From the NCBI GenBank assembly GCA_964599375.1, contig CAZREW010000005.1:124001-188000 (forward strand): 64,000 nucleotides of DNA, in the 5' to 3' direction. Position numbers and translations under genes: made by a program. The DNA comes from JAUWCL01 sp964599375. GTDB taxonomy: Bacteria > Krumholzibacteriota > Krumholzibacteriia > Krumholzibacteriales > Krumholzibacteriaceae. Below the pieces are notes generated by a model, which ran no database searches, was not told the DNA's origin, and worked only from the letters and a program-made list of their open reading frames with translations. Positions 27,563-37,481 of this stretch are shown piece after piece; position 1 is the first letter of the stretch, and the number at the start of each line of letters is the position of its first letter.

Positions 27563-30500
27563 AGATAATCGATATCTCTGTCCGGCGCCGCGTGACGATA
27601 GCGATGTTCACGCTGGCGATAATCCTTTTCGGGGCCGTCTCTTTCTTCCGGCTCAAGATCAACCTCCTCCCAGAGCTCAGTTACCCGACGCTCACGGTGC
27701 GCACCGAGTACCCCGGCGCCGCCCCCGCAGAGATAGAGAACCTCATCTCAAAACCTGTCGAGGAAGTACTCGGCGTCGTCAAGAACGTCAACCGGGTAAG
27801 CTCGATCTCGCGTTCGGGACAGTCCGACGTCATCCTCGAATTCGCCTGGGGCACCGACATGGACTACGCGAGCCTTGACGTGAGGGAGAAACTCGACGCG
27901 CTCGAGCTTCCCCTCGATGTAGAACGGCCCTCCCTCCTGCGGTTCGACCCGTCGCTCGACCCCGTGATGCGTTTCGGATTCTACAGGGAAAAGGCCGTCA
28001 GGGCCGACAGCTCTGCGGCGGCCGGCGCGTCATTCGACGAGGAAGAGCTCAAGTATCTCCGCCGTTTTGCGGAAGAAGAGATCAAGAAGGATCTCGAGAC
28101 GTCGCTCGGCGTCGCGGCGGTAAAGGTCAGCGGCGGCCTCGAGGACGAGATACAGATATTCGTCGACCAGCAGCGGCTCGCCCAGCTCGACCTGCCTATC
28201 GGAGAACTGGCGTCGCAGATAGGATCCGAGAACGTCAACCTATCAGGCGGCAGACTGAAGGAAGGAACTGAGCAATTCCTCGTTCGGACACTGAACCAGT
28301 TCGGATCGGTCGAGGAGATCGCCGACGTCATCGTCTCGACGAAGGACGGGGCGTCCACCTACCTGCGTGATATCGCGACGGTCAGGCACGGCTACAAGGA
28401 ACGGGAAGCCATCACCCGGCTCAACGGGCGAGAGGCGGTCGAGATCGCCATCTACAAGGAAGGCGACGCCAACACGGTCTCAGTGGCGCGAGAGGTGGAA
28501 AAGCACCTCGCCGGCGTGAGGAGCACCCTTCCTGGGGGCTACAGCCTGATCAAGATCTATGACCAGTCGACCTTCATCCGGCAGGCGATAAACGAAGTCG
28601 TTCAGGCGGCCGTTATCGGCGGTATCCTAGCCATTATCATCCTCTACCTCTTCCTGCAGAACTTCTGGGCGACGGTCATCATATCGCTCTCCATACCGGT
28701 CTCGGTGATAGCGACGTTCAATCTGATGTACGGAGCGGATCTGACGCTCAACATAATGTCGCTGGGAGGGATCGCGCTCGGCATCGGGATGCTTCTCGAC
28801 AACTCGATCGTGGTTCTGGAGAACATCTCCCGGCACAGGGCGATGGGAAAGTCCATTATCGATGCTTCCCGCGACGGGGCGAGCGAGGTAGGCAAGGCTG
28901 TGACCGCGTCGACGCTGACGACGGTGGCGGTATTTCTTCCTCTCGTATTCGTCTCCGGGATCTCCGGACAGCTTTTCAGGGACCAGGCGCTCACTGTGAC
29001 CTTCGCCCTGCTCGCCTCCCTTGTCGTCGCGCTGACGCTCATTCCGATGCTCGCTTCCCTGCAGGCAAAGAAGGAACCTCCAGTGGAGCCGGCGCCGAGG
29101 AAAGAATCCAGAAGACGCGTCGGGCGCTGGATGAGCTCTGTCGGCAGGGCCGTCTTCATGACCGCTCCCGTCTTCCTGACCAGGATGCTGCTCGGAATCT
29201 TCAGGGGCGTCTCGAGGTGCGCGAAGTTCCTTATCGACCCTCTCCTGAAGATTTTCACCAGGGGATATACTGCAGCCGAGAAAGCCTACGCGGGGATGCT
29301 CGTCTGGGCGCTCGACCACAAGGGAAGGGTGATCCTCATCGCGCTGATCATATTCGGCGCCACGATGCTTCTCGTGCCCCGGCTGGGCATCGAGCTGATC
29401 CCCCAGCTTTCGCAGGGGGAGTTCCGGGTCGAGTTCCGCCTCTCCCCCGGCACGCCGCTCGAGGCGACCGACCGGGCGATACGGACGGTGCAGAGTGCCA
29501 CTGAAGATATCGCCGGCGTAAGCACCGTCTTCTCTGTGTCCGGAACCGGGAACAGGATGGACGCCAATCCCGAGCAGGGCGGCGAGAACTGGGGCGAGAT
29601 GAACGTAGTCCTTGATCCCGGCTCGAGCCGCGAAGACGAGGAAAGGGTCATGGCGCTCATGAGGAAGGACCTGCACAGCGTCCCCGACCTCCAGTACAAG
29701 TTCGCAAGGCCCACGCTCTTCACATTCAAGACGCCGATCGAGATCGAAGTGGCGGGATTCGACCTGCGCAGCCTCAGGAAGGTAAGCAACGACATCTCCT
29801 CCAGGCTCGAGGCTGACCCCCGTTTCGCGGACGTCAAGTCGACGATGAAATCTGGGCACCCCGAGATACAGATAAGATTCGACCGTGAGAAGGCGGCCGC
29901 GCTCGGATTCCAGGTGTTCGAGATCGCAGACAGGGTCGTAAGCAAGGTCCGTGGCGACGTGGCATCGAGATACTCCTGGCGAGACAGAAAGATAGATATA
30001 CTCGTGCGCGCGCAGGAATCAGACCGGAACTCCGTCGACAAGATCAGGAAGCTGATCATCAACCCGGAGAGCAATCGCCCCGTCACCCTCGAGTCGGTGG
30101 CGGAGATCACGCTCGACACGGGGCCGGGCGAGATAAGGCGCGTGGATCAGGAAAGGGTGGCGCTGGTGACCGCCAATCTCAATTACGGCGATCTCGGCAC
30201 GGCCGCAGAGGACATAGGCTCGATCATCAGAGCGATACCGATGCCGACCGGGCTCGGAGTGAGGATCGCTGGGCAGAACCAGGAGATGGCCAGGTCGTTC
30301 AAGTCCCTCCAGTTCGCGCTGCTGCTGGCCATATTCCTAGTGTACCTCGTCATGGCGTCGCAGTTCGAATCGTTCCTGCACCCGTTCGTGATCCTGTTCA
30401 CGATCCCGCTGGCCCTTATCGGCGCGGTATGGGCCCTGCTGATAACCGGCTCGACGATCAGCGTCGTGGTGTTCATCGGTCTGATATTGCTTGCCGGTAT

Positions 30501-30789
30501 AGTGGTCAACAACGCGATCGTGCTGATCGACCTGATCAATCAGCTCCGCGACAGCGGGATGGACAAGGTGTCCGCGATACTCGAGGGCGGCAGGTCGAGG
30601 CTTCGTCCGATCCTCATGACGACGCTCACTACAGTTCTCGGCCTTCTCCCCCTGGCGATCGGGATAGGCGAAGGATCCGAGGTCAGGTCGCCGATGGCGA
30701 TAACCGTCATCGGGGGGTTGCTCGTGTCGACCCTGCTTACGCTTATAGTTATACCTGTCGTCTACGCTCTGCTGGACAGGAAGAAATAG
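27559..30789 (+). CDS. RND efflux pump subunit (first of pair)
   Basis: A 1076-residue inner-membrane proton-driven exporter. It has the usual 12 transmembrane helices and two large periplasmic loops. The TM4 segment GMLLDNSIVVLEN keeps the first of AcrB's two Asp residues, with Asn at the second, as in SwrC/hydrophobe-type pumps. A charged cytoplasmic insert (about 505-540) is longer than in AcrB. It starts within the adaptor stop. Substrate is not predictable; heteromeric assembly with the next gene is possible, as in MdtBC. Confidence 0.93.
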   Translation: MKIIDISVRRRVTIAMFTLAIILFGAVSFFRLKINLLPELSYPTLTVRTEYPGAAPAEIENLISKPVEEVLGVVKNVNRVSSISRSGQSDVILEFAWGTDMDYASLDVREKLDALELPLDVERPSLLRFDPSLDPVMRFGFYREKAVRADSSAAAGASFDEEELKYLRRFAEEEIKKDLETSLGVAAVKVSGGLEDEIQIFVDQQRLAQLDLPIGELASQIGSENVNLSGGRLKEGTEQFLVRTLNQFGSVEEIADVIVSTKDGASTYLRDIATVRHGYKEREAITRLNGREAVEIAIYKEGDANTVSVAREVEKHLAGVRSTLPGGYSLIKIYDQSTFIRQAINEVVQAAVIGGILAIIILYLFLQNFWATVIISLSIPVSVIATFNLMYGADLTLNIMSLGGIALGIGMLLDNSIVVLENISRHRAMGKSIIDASRDGASEVGKAVTASTLTTVAVFLPLVFVSGISGQLFRDQALTVTFALLASLVVALTLIPMLASLQAKKEPPVEPAPRKESRRRVGRWMSSVGRAVFMTAPVFLTRMLLGIFRGVSRCAKFLIDPLLKIFTRGYTAAEKAYAGMLVWALDHKGRVILIALIIFGATMLLVPRLGIELIPQLSQGEFRVEFRLSPGTPLEATDRAIRTVQSATEDIAGVSTVFSVSGTGNRMDANPEQGGENWGEMNVVLDPGSSREDEERVMALMRKDLHSVPDLQYKFARPTLFTFKTPIEIEVAGFDLRSLRKVSNDISSRLEADPRFADVKSTMKSGHPEIQIRFDREKAAALGFQVFEIADRVVSKVRGDVASRYSWRDRKIDILVRAQESDRNSVDKIRKLIINPESNRPVTLESVAEITLDTGPGEIRRVDQERVALVTANLNYGDLGTAAEDIGSIIRAIPMPTGLGVRIAGQNQEMARSFKSLQFALLLAIFLVYLVMASQFESFLHPFVILFTIPLALIGAVWALLITGSTISVVVFIGLILLAGIVVNNAIVLIDLINQLRDSGMDKVSAILEGGRSRLRPILMTTLTTVLGLLPLAIGIGEGSEVRSPMAITVIGGLLVSTLLTLIVIPVVYALLDRKK

Positions 30790-30801
30790 AGAGTCCGGGA
30801 A

Positions 30802-33800
30802 ATGAATCTCACTGAGACATCACTCCGCAGACCGGTCACGACGCTGATGATATTCGTCTGCTTCATCGTACTCGGCGTGATTTCCGCCAAGCTGCTGCCG
30901 ATGGAGTTCTTCCCCGACCTTGACGCTCCGTTCATCTTCGTCGACATCCCCTACGCAGGCTCGACCCCGGAAGAGATAGAACGCCAGATCACGCAGCCCG
31001 CCGAAGAGGTCATCGCCACGATCAGCGGTATCAAGAGGATGGAATCGAACTCCCATTCCGGCGGGGCCTGGATCCGGCTGAACTTCGACTGGGGAGTGGA
31101 TACCGACGTGAAGGCACTCGAGGCGAAGGAGAAGCTCGAGGGGATCCGACACCTCTTCCCCGACGACCTCGAGCGTTTCTTCATCCGGAAGTGGTCGACG
31201 GCGGACATGGAGATCCTGACCCTGAGGATCTCGAGCAACCGGGACCTCTCCAACGCCTACGATATGCTCAACAGGAACGTGAAAAGAAGAATCGAGAGGA
31301 TCGAGGGCGTCTCGAAGGTCGACCTTTACGGCGTCGAAAAGAAGGAGATCCGAATCAAGCTCTCGGCGGACAGGATAATAGAGCATGGCATTGACATCGG
31401 GCATCTTTCGCAGGTGCTCCGGCGCAGCAACTTCATGGTGACAGCAGGCAAGATAACCGACCACAACCAGCGGCTCGTCGTAAGGCCGATCGGGGAGTTT
31501 CAGTCGGTCGACGAAATCGGGGATATAGTGGTCGGGGAGCCGGACATCAGACTCGGCGATATCGCCACCATCACCTTCGAGAAGCCGGAGCAGACCTACG
31601 GAAGGCACCTCAACCAGAAATACGCGATCGGCCTCGACGTTTTCAAGGAGGGAGGCGCCAACCTCGTCGCGGTCACCGACCGGATCATAGAAGAGATAGA
31701 GGTCATCAAGGAGATCCCCGAGATGGAGGGGATACAGATCTATTACATGGACAACCTCGCCGATGGGGTCACGAGTTCGCTTAACGAGGTACTCAAAGCG
31801 GGGCTCGTCGGAGGCTCCCTGGCGATCCTGATCCTCTTCTTCTTCCTCAGGCGCCTGTTAACGACCTTCATCGTGGCGCTCGCCGTACCCCTGTCGCTGA
31901 TGATCACGCTGACGTTCATGTATTTCAGCGGGCTGACGCTGAACATCCTGTCGATGATGGGGCTGATGCTCGCGATAGGGATGCTGGTCGATAACGCCGT
32001 CGTGGTGACCGAAAGCATCCACCGCCACCAGCTGGCACACCCGGGCTCCCCGGACGCGATCACCAACGGGGTCAGTGAGGTCTCGATGGCGATCACGGCC
32101 GGCACGGCAACCACCGCGATAGTCTTCCTCCCGAACATCGTCAGCGCCGACAACGACATCTCGATCTATCTCAAGCATATCGGCATAACCATCGTCATCG
32201 CTCTCGGCGTCTCCCTGCTGCTTGCACAGACGATCGTCCCCCTCCTCTCGTCGAAGATAAAGCCGCCCAGGCCACACACGAAAAAGACCGTCATAGACAG
32301 GCTCATAAAGAACTACGCGACGGCTCTCGACTGGACGATGCGCCACCGCAAGGCGACCGTCTGGATCATCATCGGCCTTCTTCTGAGCGTCGCGATCCCG
32401 ATGAAATTCGTGAAGACGGAGATGTTCGGCGAGCCTGAGGACAGGCGCATAAGGCTCCACTACCACATAAACGGAAACTATACGGTCGAGAGAGTCGAGG
32501 CGGCAGTCAACGAGTACGAGGAATATCTCTTCGGGAACCAGAAGAAGTTCGAGATCGAATCGATATACAGCTACTTCCAGGGCGACTACGCGATGTCGAC
32601 GATCCTGCTGATAAAGGGCAAGGGAGCGAAAAAATCGACCGAGGAGATCAAGGACGAGATCAAGGAGGGCCTGCCCAGGCTGGCTATCGCTGATCCCTCC
32701 TTCACCTGGCGCGACCAGGGGGGCGGCGGGACCTCGATCCGGGTGCGCCTGACGGGCAAGTCGAGCGACAGGCTGGTGCAGCTGTCGCGCGATGTCGCCT
32801 GGACGCTGGAACAGCTCCCCGGATTCTCGGATGTACGCTCGGAAGCGGAGATAGGCGAGAAGGAGGTCCAGGTAGTCGTCGACCGGCAAAGGGCGCGGCA
32901 GTACGGGTTCTCCACCGGTGAGATCGCCCAGGTGATATCGGCGGCGATGCGGGGTGTCAACCTCAGAAAGATGCACGGGGAGTCAGGCGAGATCGATATC
33001 CGCCTCGAGTTCCGGGAGGAGGACAGGGAGACCCTCGAACAGCTGAAGAACCTGCCACTGCACTCGAGAAACGGCACTACCGTCAAGCTCGCATCACTGG
33101 CCGATTTTCAGATACGGCGTGGCCCCCGCAATATATTCCGGGAAGACAGGACGACCTCGCTTGGAGTCACGGCGAACCTTACGGACGTAACAAAGGGCGA
33201 CGCGCAGAAGATGATCTCCGGCGTGCTCGGAAAATACAACTTTCCGGTGGGATATTCCTGGAATTTCGGCGAGAGCTTCGATCACGAGCAGGAAGCGATG
33301 CAGACGATGCTTATCAATCTCATGCTCGCGCTGGCGCTGATCTACTTCATTATGGCTTCCCTTTTCGAGTCGCTCCTTTTCCCCACCGCGATCTGGACAC
33401 AGATCATCTTCTCCATAGTCGGCGTCTACTGGTTCTACCTGTTCACGGGGACGAAGATGTCGCTCATGGGGATGATCGGGATCCTCATATTGATCGGTGT
33501 CGTAGTCAACAACGGCATCGTGCTAGTGGACCACATCAATCATCTGCGAGACCAGGGCATGAGCCGGGAGAGCGCCATCGTGCAGGCGGGAAGGGACCGC
33601 CTTCGTCCGATCCTGATGACAGCCGGCACGACGGTGCTGAGCCTTGTGCCGCTATGTATAGTAAAAACGGAGATAGGTGGGAACGGCCCCCCGTATTATC
33701 CTATGGCACGCGCGATAGTCGGCGGGCTGACCTTTTCAACAGTTATCACTCTACTTGTCCTGCCGACGATATATTCGCTGCTGGACGACCTTAGAAACTG

Positions 33801-33879
33801 GTCCCGCAGGGTGGTAGCAAGGGCCAGGGGCGCTCGGACAGAGTCGTCCCTGAAATCTGAACGGAGGTTGTCGATATGA
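30802..33879 (+). CDS. RND efflux pump subunit (second of pair)
   Basis: A 1025-residue RND transporter, only distantly similar to its upstream neighbour. The N-terminal TM1 is followed by the porter domain opening DLDAPFIFVDIPYAG. TM4 reads GMLVDNAVVVTES, again Asp-Asn. Its start lies 12 bases after the first pump's stop and its own stop overlaps the next gene by four bases. Two unequal RND subunits with one adaptor recall MdtABC-type systems. No TolC-like outer channel is encoded nearby. Confidence 0.93.
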   Translation: MNLTETSLRRPVTTLMIFVCFIVLGVISAKLLPMEFFPDLDAPFIFVDIPYAGSTPEEIERQITQPAEEVIATISGIKRMESNSHSGGAWIRLNFDWGVDTDVKALEAKEKLEGIRHLFPDDLERFFIRKWSTADMEILTLRISSNRDLSNAYDMLNRNVKRRIERIEGVSKVDLYGVEKKEIRIKLSADRIIEHGIDIGHLSQVLRRSNFMVTAGKITDHNQRLVVRPIGEFQSVDEIGDIVVGEPDIRLGDIATITFEKPEQTYGRHLNQKYAIGLDVFKEGGANLVAVTDRIIEEIEVIKEIPEMEGIQIYYMDNLADGVTSSLNEVLKAGLVGGSLAILILFFFLRRLLTTFIVALAVPLSLMITLTFMYFSGLTLNILSMMGLMLAIGMLVDNAVVVTESIHRHQLAHPGSPDAITNGVSEVSMAITAGTATTAIVFLPNIVSADNDISIYLKHIGITIVIALGVSLLLAQTIVPLLSSKIKPPRPHTKKTVIDRLIKNYATALDWTMRHRKATVWIIIGLLLSVAIPMKFVKTEMFGEPEDRRIRLHYHINGNYTVERVEAAVNEYEEYLFGNQKKFEIESIYSYFQGDYAMSTILLIKGKGAKKSTEEIKDEIKEGLPRLAIADPSFTWRDQGGGGTSIRVRLTGKSSDRLVQLSRDVAWTLEQLPGFSDVRSEAEIGEKEVQVVVDRQRARQYGFSTGEIAQVISAAMRGVNLRKMHGESGEIDIRLEFREEDRETLEQLKNLPLHSRNGTTVKLASLADFQIRRGPRNIFREDRTTSLGVTANLTDVTKGDAQKMISGVLGKYNFPVGYSWNFGESFDHEQEAMQTMLINLMLALALIYFIMASLFESLLFPTAIWTQIIFSIVGVYWFYLFTGTKMSLMGMIGILILIGVVVNNGIVLVDHINHLRDQGMSRESAIVQAGRDRLRPILMTAGTTVLSLVPLCIVKTEIGGNGPPYYPMARAIVGGLTFSTVITLLVLPTIYSLLDDLRNWSRRVVARARGARTESSLKSERRLSI

Positions 33880-35105
33880 AGAAACTCGTAGCGGCCGGCC
33901 TGGTCCTGATCCTCGCCAGTATATTGTCAGTCCCATCGTTCGCGGACGGCCGGGGTAGAATCTACGGCAGGGTCATCACGTCTGACGGAGAAAAGTACGA
34001 GGGACTCATCAGATGGGACAAGAACGAGGCCTCGTGGGTCGACATGCTCGACTGCTCGAAGGAACTCAAGCCGTCCAGACGGCGGGGCAGGGACGACGAG
34101 CATGTCAAATCGATCTATGTCTTCGGCGTCAGGGTCGGCAAGGTCAGGACGAAGGGTGGATACGACATCACATCGGCCAGTTGCGCCGTAGCGTTCGGCC
34201 ATCTCGAGGCGATAGAATTCGTCGATGACGACGCGGCCCGCCTGATCTTCAAGTCCGGTGAAAAACTCGAAGTAAAAGCCAGCTCGACCGATATCGGCGA
34301 CAACATACGGGGCATAGTCGTCGAGGATCCGGACAGGGGCAGGATAGAGCTCGGCTGGGATGACATCGACAGGGTGGAATTCAGCCAGGGCGGGTATGAG
34401 CTGAGCTCCGCCTTCGGAGAAAGGCTCTACGGTACGTTGACGACACGGCAGGACGATACGTTCACAGGATGGGTCTGCTGGGACGCCGACGAGACACTCT
34501 CCGAAGACATCCTCGACGGCGAATACCGTAACCGCGACCGCGAGATCCCCTTCGGAGACATAAGGTCGATAGAGCGCCGCAGCTCGAGCGGAGCGCGCGT
34601 CACCCTCAAGAACGGCGATGAATTCACGCTGAAGGGAACCAACGACGTGAACAGTTCCAACAGGGGTATATCGATCTTCGTGGATAATTTCGGGGTCGTA
34701 AAGGCCCGCTGGGACGAATTCGACCGCCTGGATTTCGAGGAGGCACCCGAGCCTGTCGAATACGACCGCTTCGACGGGGGAAGGCTTCTCAGAGGCACGG
34801 CTTATACCGATTCTGGCGAGTCATACACCGGCTACATCAGGTGGGACGACGACGAGGAGTATACATGGGAGATAATCGACACCGAGTTCAAGGGAGTCGA
34901 GATGGATATAGAGCTGGGCAACATAAGCTCGATACGCCGCAAGGGTTGCTGCTCGGCCGTCATCACCCTGTGGGACGGGCACGAGTTCAAGGTCAAGGGC
35001 TCGAACGACGTCGATGATGAGAACAAGGGGATCTATGTGACTCTCGATTCGGACGAGGAGATAGAAATAGACTGGAGCGATCTCGACTACGTCGAGTTCA
35101 AGTGA
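33876..35105 (+). CDS. Exported protein with three homologous beta repeats, unknown function
   Basis: A 409-residue protein with a signal peptide (cleavage near SFADG). It contains three repeats of about 110-130 residues (about 25-160, 170-280 and 290-409). Each follows the pattern GRLxGTxxTxxGExYxGxIRWDxDE..., then a segment with ...LKNGDEFxLKGxNDVxxxNRGIxV and W..LDRVEF. It is strongly acidic and probably all-beta. It is the last gene of the RND operon by a four-base overlap, so a role in efflux or envelope maintenance is inferred. I do not recognise a named family. Confidence 0.75.
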   Translation: MKKLVAAGLVLILASILSVPSFADGRGRIYGRVITSDGEKYEGLIRWDKNEASWVDMLDCSKELKPSRRRGRDDEHVKSIYVFGVRVGKVRTKGGYDITSASCAVAFGHLEAIEFVDDDAARLIFKSGEKLEVKASSTDIGDNIRGIVVEDPDRGRIELGWDDIDRVEFSQGGYELSSAFGERLYGTLTTRQDDTFTGWVCWDADETLSEDILDGEYRNRDREIPFGDIRSIERRSSSGARVTLKNGDEFTLKGTNDVNSSNRGISIFVDNFGVVKARWDEFDRLDFEEAPEPVEYDRFDGGRLLRGTAYTDSGESYTGYIRWDDDEEYTWEIIDTEFKGVEMDIELGNISSIRRKGCCSAVITLWDGHEFKVKGSNDVDDENKGIYVTLDSDEEIEIDWSDLDYVEFK

Positions 35106-35130
35106 CACGGTCACTCGCCTCGCATAATTC

Positions 35131-35160
35131 TTGACATCTTTCGGGCCTGTAGAGGATAGT
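35131..35160 (+). promoter_or_regulatory. Putative promoter for the small barrel gene
   Basis: TTGACA (35131-35136), an 18-base spacer and GATAGT (35155-35160), 56 bases upstream of the start at 35217. Confidence 0.45.
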
Positions 35161-35216
35161 CTCAGGAAGGAATCGCAAAGGCAGTGGACCGGGACCGAAC
35201 GAAAGGCGGAGGAGCT

Positions 35217-35783
35217 ATGGGCAAAGCGCGTTGTCTCGTGATCATCGGGTTGCTGATACTCATGACATCGATGAGTGTTCCCGCAGCGGCACAGGTCAGC
35301 ACGGGTGGAGAACCACCGCACAAGAACCTCATAACGACCAATCCTTTCCTTCTGCTTTTCAGCTGGTGGAACGTCGAATACGAGCACCTGATGGGACCGA
35401 ACTTCAGTCTCGGCCTCGCCGGATCGTACAGCTCGTTCGAAGATGACGAATCTGATTTTGACGCGGCGAAATCGAAATACTACAGCGGATACGTAATAGG
35501 ACGCTACTACCCGTCGGCCAAGGCGCCCTCAGGATTCTACTTCGGGGGCAGACTCGGGATGACGTCCGTCGAGATAGACTACTTCGACAATTCCGACACA
35601 GAGAAAGGCACGACCTACGGTTTCGGCCTTGACGTGGGTTACACATGGCTGCTCGGCGCGAATCAGAATTTCGCGATAAGCGTGGGCGCGGGCGCCACAA
35701 GGCTGTTCGGCGGCGATCTCGAGGACGACGTTGTCGGCTTCCTGCCGATCATCAGGCTCGTAAATATAGGAGTCGCCTTCTAG
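35217..35783 (+). CDS. Small outer-membrane beta-barrel protein
   Basis: A 188-residue exported protein. The ATG at 35217 follows GGAGGAG; the earlier in-frame start at 35184 lacks a site. The signal peptide ends near VPAAAQ. The mature part alternates strands (NVEYEHLMGPNFSLGLAGSYSSF, FYFGGRLGMTSVEIDYF, YGFGLDVGYTWLL) and ends in a C-terminal phenylalanine, as in eight-stranded OmpA/OmpW-like barrels. Function is not known. Confidence 0.75.
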   Translation: MGKARCLVIIGLLILMTSMSVPAAAQVSTGGEPPHKNLITTNPFLLLFSWWNVEYEHLMGPNFSLGLAGSYSSFEDDESDFDAAKSKYYSGYVIGRYYPSAKAPSGFYFGGRLGMTSVEIDYFDNSDTEKGTTYGFGLDVGYTWLLGANQNFAISVGAGATRLFGGDLEDDVVGFLPIIRLVNIGVAF

Positions 35784-35793
35784 AGACCTTAGG

Positions 35794-37221
35794 ATGATAT
35801 CTCGCAGAATACTCGAAAGCTCCTCCGTAAAGGAGCTCTACCGCCTCATGCTGGAGAACCGGCTTTCGAGGAAGATCCTCATCGATATCGTCAGCAGGCG
35901 CCTTTACAACACTCTCGTCGTGAAAAACGAAGACGGCAGGCCGCGGGGCGTGCAGGAGCTAAAGCACGCCTACATGATGGCCCTGTTTCACGGGTTCCAC
36001 AGGGCGATGACGAGCGGATACATATCTAAAAAAGTCCTCGACCGGCTTCTTGGCTCCGTTCTGGAAAACATCGTCATAAACGAAAAGCGCGAGGGTCCGT
36101 CTGTCGAACACGATCCTCTCGTCCTTGTCGTAAGCCCTACCGGGACCTGCAACCTGAAGTGCGAAGGGTGCTACGCGGCGAGCGACCCGGGCAAGCACGG
36201 CAGCCTCTCCTGGGATGTCTTCGACAGGATAGTCTCCGAGAAGAGGGATCTGTGGGACTCGCACCTGACGATCGTCTCAGGCGGAGAGCCGTTCCTCTGG
36301 CGGGACGGAGAACGGGGAATACTCGACCTCGCCGGGAAGCATCCTGACGAATACTTCATGACGTACACGAACGGCACCCTGATCGACGAGGACACGGCCG
36401 CGAGGATGGGCGAGCTCGGGAACCTCACCCCCGCCCTCTCCCTCGAGGGGTTTGAGACAGAGACAGACGCGCGAAGGGGACGCGGCGTATTCAGAAAGAT
36501 CCTCGAGACCTTCGAAAGGCTTCGCCGTCGCGGCGTCCCGTTCGGGGTATCGATCACCCCTACCAACCGGAACTGGGACCTTCTCACGAGCGACGAGTTT
36601 CTCGATTTCTGCGTCGAGGAGCAGGGTGCCGTCTACATCTGGTGCTTCCAGTATATGCCTATCGGGCGCGATCCCGACCTCAGCCTGATGATAACCCCGG
36701 AGAACCGCCTCGAGATGCTCAAGAGGACCAGGCGGATAGTGTTCGAGAAGAAGATCCTGTTCGCCGATTTCTGGAACAGCGGGATAGCGAGTTACGGATG
36801 TATAAGCGCAGGGCGCGCCGGCGGCCAGTTCTACATAGACTGGAACGGCGACGTCACGCCGTGCGTCTTCGTCCCGTACGCGGTGGACAACATCTACGAC
36901 GTGTTCAGAAGGGGGGACGACCTCTCGTCACTGCTTGCGACACCGTTCTTCCGCAGGATCCACGAATGGCAGTACGAGTACGGGTTCGGTCAGCCTGCCC
37001 GCCTCGTAGGGAACTGGCTCTGCCCCTGTCCGATAAGGGACCATTTCGGCAAGCTCCGTGCCGCCGCCCTGGAGACCGGCGCCAGGCCGATCAACGAGGC
37101 CGCCGCGGAAGCGCTGGAGGATCCCGGATATCACCGGGTCATGGAAGAATACGCCGCCGGCTACCGCAAGCTGAGCGATCCGGTCTGGGAGAAGGAGTTC
37201 GCGGACCGGGGCGCTGAATAA
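35794..37221 (+). CDS. Radical SAM/SPASM-like protein
   Basis: A 475-residue radical SAM enzyme. The cluster motif CxxxCxxC is Cys119-Cys123-Cys126 in GTCNLKCEGCYA, followed by SGGEPFLW. A C-terminal SPASM-like region contributes further cysteines (YGCISAGRAGGQFYIDWNG, TPCVFVPY, LCPCPIRDH) for auxiliary clusters. The N-terminal 110 residues are a helical extension. It starts ten bases after the barrel gene. Substrate is unknown; peptide or protein modification is typical for SPASM enzymes. Confidence 0.88.
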   Translation: MISRRILESSSVKELYRLMLENRLSRKILIDIVSRRLYNTLVVKNEDGRPRGVQELKHAYMMALFHGFHRAMTSGYISKKVLDRLLGSVLENIVINEKREGPSVEHDPLVLVVSPTGTCNLKCEGCYAASDPGKHGSLSWDVFDRIVSEKRDLWDSHLTIVSGGEPFLWRDGERGILDLAGKHPDEYFMTYTNGTLIDEDTAARMGELGNLTPALSLEGFETETDARRGRGVFRKILETFERLRRRGVPFGVSITPTNRNWDLLTSDEFLDFCVEEQGAVYIWCFQYMPIGRDPDLSLMITPENRLEMLKRTRRIVFEKKILFADFWNSGIASYGCISAGRAGGQFYIDWNGDVTPCVFVPYAVDNIYDVFRRGDDLSSLLATPFFRRIHEWQYEYGFGQPARLVGNWLCPCPIRDHFGKLRAAALETGARPINEAAAEALEDPGYHRVMEEYAAGYRKLSDPVWEKEFADRGAE

Positions 37222-37337
37222 TGCCACATCCACCCCTTCCTGAAAGATCTCTCCGGGATCCCCCGGCATCTTGCCAGAATCTGGCAAATCTTTTAATGGC
37301 TTTGGTTCCCGGCGGCCACCCGCCGGGAAAGAGCCTG

Positions 37338-37366
37338 TTGACATACCCTTTCCGGTGCAATATCAT
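37338..37366 (+). promoter_or_regulatory. Promoter of the TPP-riboswitch transcript
   Basis: TTGACA (37338-37343), a 17-base spacer and TATCAT (37361-37366). Predicted transcription starts near 37373, immediately before the riboswitch. Confidence 0.7.
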
Positions 37367-37375
37367 CCCACCGGA

Positions 37376-37476
37376 TAAAGACCCGGGGAGCCCCTGACCC
37401 GCGATGCCGGGGCTGAGAACCTGGAGTAGATCCGGGGACCCGTAGAACCTGATCAGGCCAGCACCTGCGGAGGGAG
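37376..37476 (+). ncRNA. TPP (THI-box) riboswitch
   Basis: Matches the thiamin pyrophosphate aptamer: GGGGAGCCC near 37385, GGGGCTGAGA near 37409, then GACCCGTAGAACCTGATCAGG and the 3' ACCTGCGGAGGGA. The GGAGGGA at its 3' end (37469-37475) is also the ribosome-binding site for the ATG at 37482. TPP binding would therefore directly occlude translation of the next gene. Confidence 0.95.
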
Positions 37477-37481
37477 CGAAA

